Source of the DNA: an uncultured Eubacteriales bacterium
Lineage (GTDB): Bacteria; Bacillota; Clostridia; Lachnospirales; Lachnospiraceae
Length of the DNA: 49,232 nt
NCBI GenBank assembly: GCA_900315305.1
Contig: OMYS01000028.1
Coordinates: forward strand, 1-49,232
Reading direction: 5' to 3'
Shown: positions 45,631 through 49,232 of the stretch, in pieces
Layout: every line of letters starts with the position of its first letter
Position numbering within the stretch: the stretch's first letter is position 1
The notes under the pieces: model-generated
What the model was told of the DNA's origin: nothing
Databases searched by the model: none
What the model saw: only the letters and a program-made list of their open reading frames with translations
Program-made: the position numbers and the translations under genes

Positions 45631-46512
45631 ATGCTTGATTTCCGCGTAACAAGCTTTCTGACTGTCTGCCATACAATGAATTTTACAAAAGCCGCCGCAG
45701 AGCTTAATCTCACCCAGCCGGCCGTGACACAGCAGATCCATTATCTTGAAAACTACTATGGGGTAAAGCTTTTCTGCTATGAGAAGAAGGTGCTGACCCT
45801 GACAGAGCAGGGAAGAATTCTTTATGCCAGACTGAACGCCATGGAAAAGGATGAAGAAATCATCCGGAATGAGCTTAGGAAACAGCCGGACGTACACCCT
45901 CTGATTTCGATCGGGGTGACCATGACCATCGGCGAATATGCGGTCATTTCCCCGCTCACGTCCTATATCAGGGCGCACCCGGCTGTTAATATTCATGTGC
46001 ACTATGGGAATACGCAGGAGCTGCTGCGCCTCCTGGATCAGGGGAAAATATCGCTGGCTCTGATTGAAGGCTATTATCCGGAGGAACGCTATGGACACAG
46101 AAAATACCGCACGGAAGAGTATATCTGCGTCTGTGCGAAGAATCATGTGTTTCAGAATGGAACTCCCCGGCAGATCCGCGATCTCCTGCCGGAGCGTCTC
46201 CTCGTGCGTGAATCAGGAAGCGGCACCAGAAACATTCTGGAACGATATCTTGCCGCCCAGGGTATGACTGTCTCCGATTTTCCCTCCTTCATGGAGATCG
46301 AGAACATGCATACATTGATTCAGCTTCTTCTGGAAGACTGCGGCATTTCATTTTTATATCGGATTGCGGCAAATGAGGGACTTGCAGTCGGCCAGCTCCG
46401 TGAGATCCGGCTTACGGATTTCTTCATGCGGCACGATTTCGATTTCATCTGGGATAAAAACAGCATCTTTGCCGGTGAAACAGAGAAGCTGGCCGAGGAG
46501 CTGGCCCTGTAG
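45631..46512 (+). CDS. LysR-family transcriptional regulator of yeiH
   Basis: A 293-residue regulator. HTH: MLDFRVTSFLTVCHTMNFTKAAAELNLTQPAVTQQIHYLENYYGV (1-45). The effector domain (about 90-290) contains LIEGYY and RESGSGTRNILERYL, as in CysB/YeiE-like proteins that respond to sulfur-containing anions. Divergent from yeiH. A weak plus-strand terminator (AGCCATC-CA-GATGGCT, 46514-46529, with five T) follows. Confidence 0.88.
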   Translation: MLDFRVTSFLTVCHTMNFTKAAAELNLTQPAVTQQIHYLENYYGVKLFCYEKKVLTLTEQGRILYARLNAMEKDEEIIRNELRKQPDVHPLISIGVTMTIGEYAVISPLTSYIRAHPAVNIHVHYGNTQELLRLLDQGKISLALIEGYYPEERYGHRKYRTEEYICVCAKNHVFQNGTPRQIRDLLPERLLVRESGSGTRNILERYLAAQGMTVSDFPSFMEIENMHTLIQLLLEDCGISFLYRIAANEGLAVGQLREIRLTDFFMRHDFDFIWDKNSIFAGETEKLAEELAL

Positions 46513-46513
46513 A

Positions 46514-46538
46514 AGCCATCCAGATGGCTGGGATTTTT
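46514..46538 (+). terminator. Terminator of the LysR gene
   Basis: AGCCATC (46514-46520) pairs with GATGGCT (46523-46529), followed after GGGA by TTTTT (46534-46538). Confidence 0.6.
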
Positions 46539-46546
46539 ACCGATTC

Positions 46547-46584
46547 AAAAAAGGGACCGCCGCACCCACTGGTGCGGCAGCCCC
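46547..46584 (-). terminator. Terminator of the fprA-like gene
   Basis: On the minus strand, a 14-nt arm (46571-46584) pairs with 46553-46566 across a 4-nt loop, followed by a six-T tract (46547-46552). It begins 7 nt after the fprA stop. Confidence 0.85.
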
Positions 46585-46591
46585 TTGCATA

Positions 46592-47563
46592 TCACTGATT
46601 CTCTTTTCCAAGCAGCTCACGGACCATCTCCGGAATCCCGGCGAAGTCCGCTTCATCCGGGTTCCAGAGTGACCGGACGCTTGCGTCCACAACGTCAAAG
46701 CCCGCGGCGGCAAGGCGCTCCTTCAGGAGCTTCACCGATTCGCCGCTCCAGCCATAGCAGCCGAACGCAGCTGCCTTCTTATTTCTGAATTTCAGCGTCT
46801 TTGCAAATGCAAGGAACGCGCTGACAGAGGTCAGGACTTCATTCACGCATGTCGGCGACCCGACAGCAACAGCCTTCGAGCGGAACACCTCCGTCATCAG
46901 CTCATTTTTATCGGTCTCCGCGATGTTGTAAACCTTGACTACCGTGTCCGGACTTTGGCGGTGGATCTCATCGGCGATCGCATGAGCCAGTGTCTTTGTT
47001 CCGTTCCACATCGTGTCATAGGCGACCGTAATCCGGTTCTCCTGATAAGCATCCGCCCACTCAGCATACTTCTGGATGATCTGCTCCGGATGGTCTCTCC
47101 ACACAACGCCATGTGCCGGCGCAATCATATCAATCGGGAGGTTCATTTTCGTGATCTCCGCGAGCTTGCGCGTGACAAATGGAGCGAACGGATTCAGGAT
47201 ATTCGCGAAGTATTTCATGGCCTCCTTGTAGAGAAGCGCCTGATCAGCCTGATCATTGAACAGCTCCTCGACCGCAAAATGCTGACCAAACGCATCCATC
47301 GAGAAGAGAATGTGATCACCCGTCAGATAAGTCGCCATAGAATCCGGCCAGTGCAGCATCCGCATTTCCACGAAAATGAGCTGCTTGCCGTTGCCGATAT
47401 CAAGGGTATCACCCGTCTTCACCGGATGGAAATTCCAGCCGTTCTTTCCATACTGTCCCTCCAGGCTCTTCACGGCGGCCGCTGTGCAGTAAATCGGCGT
47501 ATCCGGAATCTCCTTCATCAGCGCCGGAAGCGAGCCGGAGTGGTCCTGCTCTCCATGGTTCAT
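46592..47563 (-). pseudogene. 5'-truncated FprA-type flavodiiron protein
   Basis: About 323 residues from an ATG at 47563, and family sequence continues upstream to about 47620 (HLKEELGGDLSKIDCIV) with no usable start codon, so the gene lacks the usual N-terminal 60-70 residues (intact FprA is about 400). Retained: diiron motif NHGEQDHSGSLP, HWPDSM, MDAFG and IAPAHGVVW (iron ligands), and the flavodoxin domain VAYDTMWNGTKTLAHAI, VGSPTCVNEV and AFGCYGWSGE. Flavodiiron proteins reduce O2 or NO. The lost N-terminal strands form part of the metallo-beta-lactamase fold. Upstream lies the end of the cdaR-like gene (stop 47608), so fprA is fused out of frame to it. Expression as a truncated protein cannot be excluded. 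Confidence 0.7.
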
Positions 47564-47607
47564 GACGATGCAGTCGATCTTTGAGAGATCTCCGCCAAGC
47601 TCTTCCT

Positions 47608-48708
47608 TCAGATGTCCGTAGCAGACGAGGACATTTCCTCCCGCAGCGCGAGATACAGGACAACCGCGTCTGAAAACTTTCTCGGATCAAATCCCGTGAC
47701 AGTCCGAATCCGATCGAGATGATACTGCAGCGTATTCTTGTGGACAAAGAGTCTCCCGGCCGCCTCCTTGAGACTGCAGTCACAGGCAAAATAGGTCTCA
47801 AGCATCTGCCGGTCCTTATCACCAAGCTTTCCCGCGGTTTTCTCCGCGTACTGCCGCCGGACAGATTCGGGAACCGATGCGAGAAGGATTTCCAGATGGA
47901 GCGAGCTGTATTCCGCGTATCCGCCGCGCGTCCCCGCGGCGCGCACCGCGATGTCCGCCTCAGCATACGACCGGTTCTGGTGAATAAGCGAGTGCTTCAT
48001 GCCGGCGCCGACCTTCAGAAACTGTCCGTATTTCTCCGCAATCCGGCGGAACCGGTACTCCCAGGACCGGTATACCTCCTCGCGTAGAATGAGGATGTAC
48101 TCATTTGGATACTCGAAGGTATAGAGCGGCGACTCCGTCTGCCGAAATGCGGACAGAATCTCCTGCTCGATCATGGAAAGGTTCGCCGGATTATAGCGGC
48201 GGTCAAGACGGACGATCACCGTCATATATTTCAGCGACTCGTCAATCCCGTGCGTCTCAAGGAAATCAAGGTAGAAGTCATGATTGACCGCCTCTGCGCG
48301 GACGAGTGAGCGCACAAAATAGTGGATCTCGGCCCCCGCGTTCCGGCTCCGTGCATCGTACTCCTGCTCCTTTAAAAGAAGGCCCGTGATCCGCTGGGCG
48401 AGATACGCGTACTTCCGCACCTCCTCCGGATCCCCGGTGATACCGATGACGGCCAGGACCTCTCCGTGATAAAAAAACGGCAGGTTCACGCCCTGCTGTG
48501 TCCCGTAAAAGCTGTCGTTTGAACCGACCTCGATCGGCTGCCCGGTCTGCGCCGCCTTGTGCCCGATCTCATGGTAGGTGCCGACGCGCTCCGGATTTGT
48601 GCTCGCAAGGATCACGCCGTCCGGCCTGATAAAATTGATATGATACCCGCAGACATCCTTGACTGTATCGACGATCTGCTGCGCTGTTCTCTCACTGATC
48701 TCCGCCAT
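47608..48708 (-). CDS. cdaR: CdaR-family (sugar diacid) transcriptional regulator
   Basis: A 366-residue regulator; the ATG at 48708 has GGAGA 7 nt upstream. The N-terminal Diacid_rec domain (MAEISERTAQQIVDTVKDVC, ASTNPERVGTYHEIGHKAA; about 1-130) senses diacid sugars or glycerate. A GGDEF-like/linker region follows, and a C-terminal HTH_30/PucR domain (LETYFACDCSLKEAAGRLFVHKNTLQYHLDRI, about 315-350). The divergent neighbour is glycerate kinase (244 bp between starts), as in the CdaR-garK/glxK arrangement, so it probably activates glycerate/glucarate use. The 3' end borders the truncated fprA. Confidence 0.9.
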   Translation of the reverse strand: MAEISERTAQQIVDTVKDVCGYHINFIRPDGVILASTNPERVGTYHEIGHKAAQTGQPIEVGSNDSFYGTQQGVNLPFFYHGEVLAVIGITGDPEEVRKYAYLAQRITGLLLKEQEYDARSRNAGAEIHYFVRSLVRAEAVNHDFYLDFLETHGIDESLKYMTVIVRLDRRYNPANLSMIEQEILSAFRQTESPLYTFEYPNEYILILREEVYRSWEYRFRRIAEKYGQFLKVGAGMKHSLIHQNRSYAEADIAVRAAGTRGGYAEYSSLHLEILLASVPESVRRQYAEKTAGKLGDKDRQMLETYFACDCSLKEAAGRLFVHKNTLQYHLDRIRTVTGFDPRKFSDAVVLYLALREEMSSSATDI

Positions 48709-48739
48709 ATCTGTTCTCCGTAACAAAGATTTTACGTAT

Positions 48740-48745
48740 ATTATA
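48740..48745 (-). promoter_or_regulatory. -10 of the cdaR promoter
   Basis: TATAAT on the minus strand in the context GCGTATAATATAC, 32 nt before the cdaR ATG. The -35 position (ATGTTC at 17 bp spacing) is weak, consistent with activation. Confidence 0.4.
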
Positions 48746-48951
48746 CGCTTTCTTATCACAAAGAACATATCCCGGAAAATGAAAATCCGCTATGATACAG
48801 ACATAAGACAAAGGCACACGCAGCCAGTTTTCAGAGGCAGTCAATCATATCCTTGGATAGACATAATGCTCCCGAAGATGCTGAATAGCTGCAATTGTAT
48901 AGCTTGTGTGCAAAAACGATCGAATGCGAACAAAAATAAAGGAGGTTTCCT

Positions 48952-49232
48952 ATGAAGGCAGTTATCGCCATTGATTCTCTGAAAGGATCTCTCAGCTCGC
49001 TCGAGGCAGGTGACGCGATCCGGGCAGGCATTCTGCTTGCGGACAAGGACGCACAGGTCATCATCCGGCCGCTCGCGGACGGCGGCGAGGGCACGGTCGA
49101 GGCACTCACGCTCGGCATGGGCGGAACGCTCACACATGTCCGCGTGACAGGTCCCCTCGGTGAAATGGTCGACGCGCAGTACGGCATCCTGAAGGACGGC
49201 CGCACAGCGGTTCTCGAGATGTCGCAGGCCGC
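48952..49232 (+). CDS. Glycerate kinase (N-terminal part, continues off the right edge)
   Basis: About 93 residues: MKAVIAIDSLKGSLSSLEAG, DAIRAGILLADKDAQVIIRP, LADGGEGTVEALTLGMGG and VRVTGPLGEMVDAQYGIL. The DS-L/F-KGSLSS and PLADGGEGT motifs define the GarK/GlxK glycerate kinase family, which converts D-glycerate to 2-phosphoglycerate (or 3-phosphoglycerate) with ATP. GGAGG lies 5 nt before the ATG. Divergent from the CdaR regulator. Confidence 0.95.
   Translation, partial: MKAVIAIDSLKGSLSSLEAGDAIRAGILLADKDAQVIIRPLADGGEGTVEALTLGMGGTLTHVRVTGPLGEMVDAQYGILKDGRTAVLEMSQA

Overview
The window looks like chromosomal DNA from a moderately GC-rich Firmicute, most likely a Lachnospiraceae-type gut Clostridium. 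The basis is strong AGGAGG ribosome binding sites, a TPP riboswitch on thiW, and families typical of that group: a BspA-type LRR surface protein, RecD2, DUF3784, DUF3990/DUF3791, the Rpn nuclease tail, an FprA flavoprotein and a Tubulin_2 protein. No rRNA, tRNA, phage structural gene, complete insertion sequence or CRISPR array was seen. The assignment is by protein resemblance only.

Layout. 1-909 is the 5' part of recD2 on the minus strand. 910-3100 is an accessory patch: an inverted-repeat element, a structured RNA leader in front of a small EF-hand-like protein, a decayed RelBE-type toxin-antitoxin cassette, and an Abi_2 (AbiF/AbiD) phage-defence gene with its own promoter and upstream structured RNA. 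3361-7616 holds a large BspA-like LRR surface protein flanked by duplicated pieces, namely the 3' end of the neighbouring permease gene and copies of one long terminator hairpin. 7503-10196 is an APC permease plus an ornithine-cyclodeaminase-family gene. 10520-14896 carries a DUF308 protein, a YdcF-like protein, an ADP-ribosylglycohydrolase, a histidine-kinase remnant and a P-loop/DUF4869 pair. 15232-17437 is a PfkB sugar kinase plus class II aldolase module.

17615-24620 contains a DUF234-type ATPase, TPP-riboswitch-controlled thiW, a nucleoside hydrolase, an orphan lpdD with a decayed AraC/ubiX remnant, an Rpn-nuclease remnant, a membrane protein and a proline-iminopeptidase-type hydrolase. 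24719-28117 is a divergent LysR/metE pair with a MET-box-like site between them. 28176-32812 has a cardiolipin synthase and a 955-residue Tubulin_2 protein. 33087-35697 has a VOC protein, ferritin, DUF3784 and a tightly coupled DUF3791/DUF3990/small-protein operon whose promoter carries a palindrome. 35895-39341 is an ABC exporter (MacB/FtsX type). 39407-45449 holds a ProX-like deacylase, a DUF4143 ATPase, a MATE pump behind an intrinsic terminator, DUF2200, a stand-alone FakA C-terminal domain, a nitroreductase and YeiH. 45631-49232 has a LysR regulator divergent from yeiH, a 5'-truncated fprA, a CdaR-type regulator and the start of glycerate kinase.

The strongest candidates for something undescribed are the three-gene DUF3791/DUF3990 operon, the Abi_2 gene with its RNA, the EF-hand small protein with its three-way-junction leader, and the orphan tubulin homologue. 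The window is also rich in gene remnants outside obvious ORFs, which points to repeated deletion and recombination at intergenic repeats.
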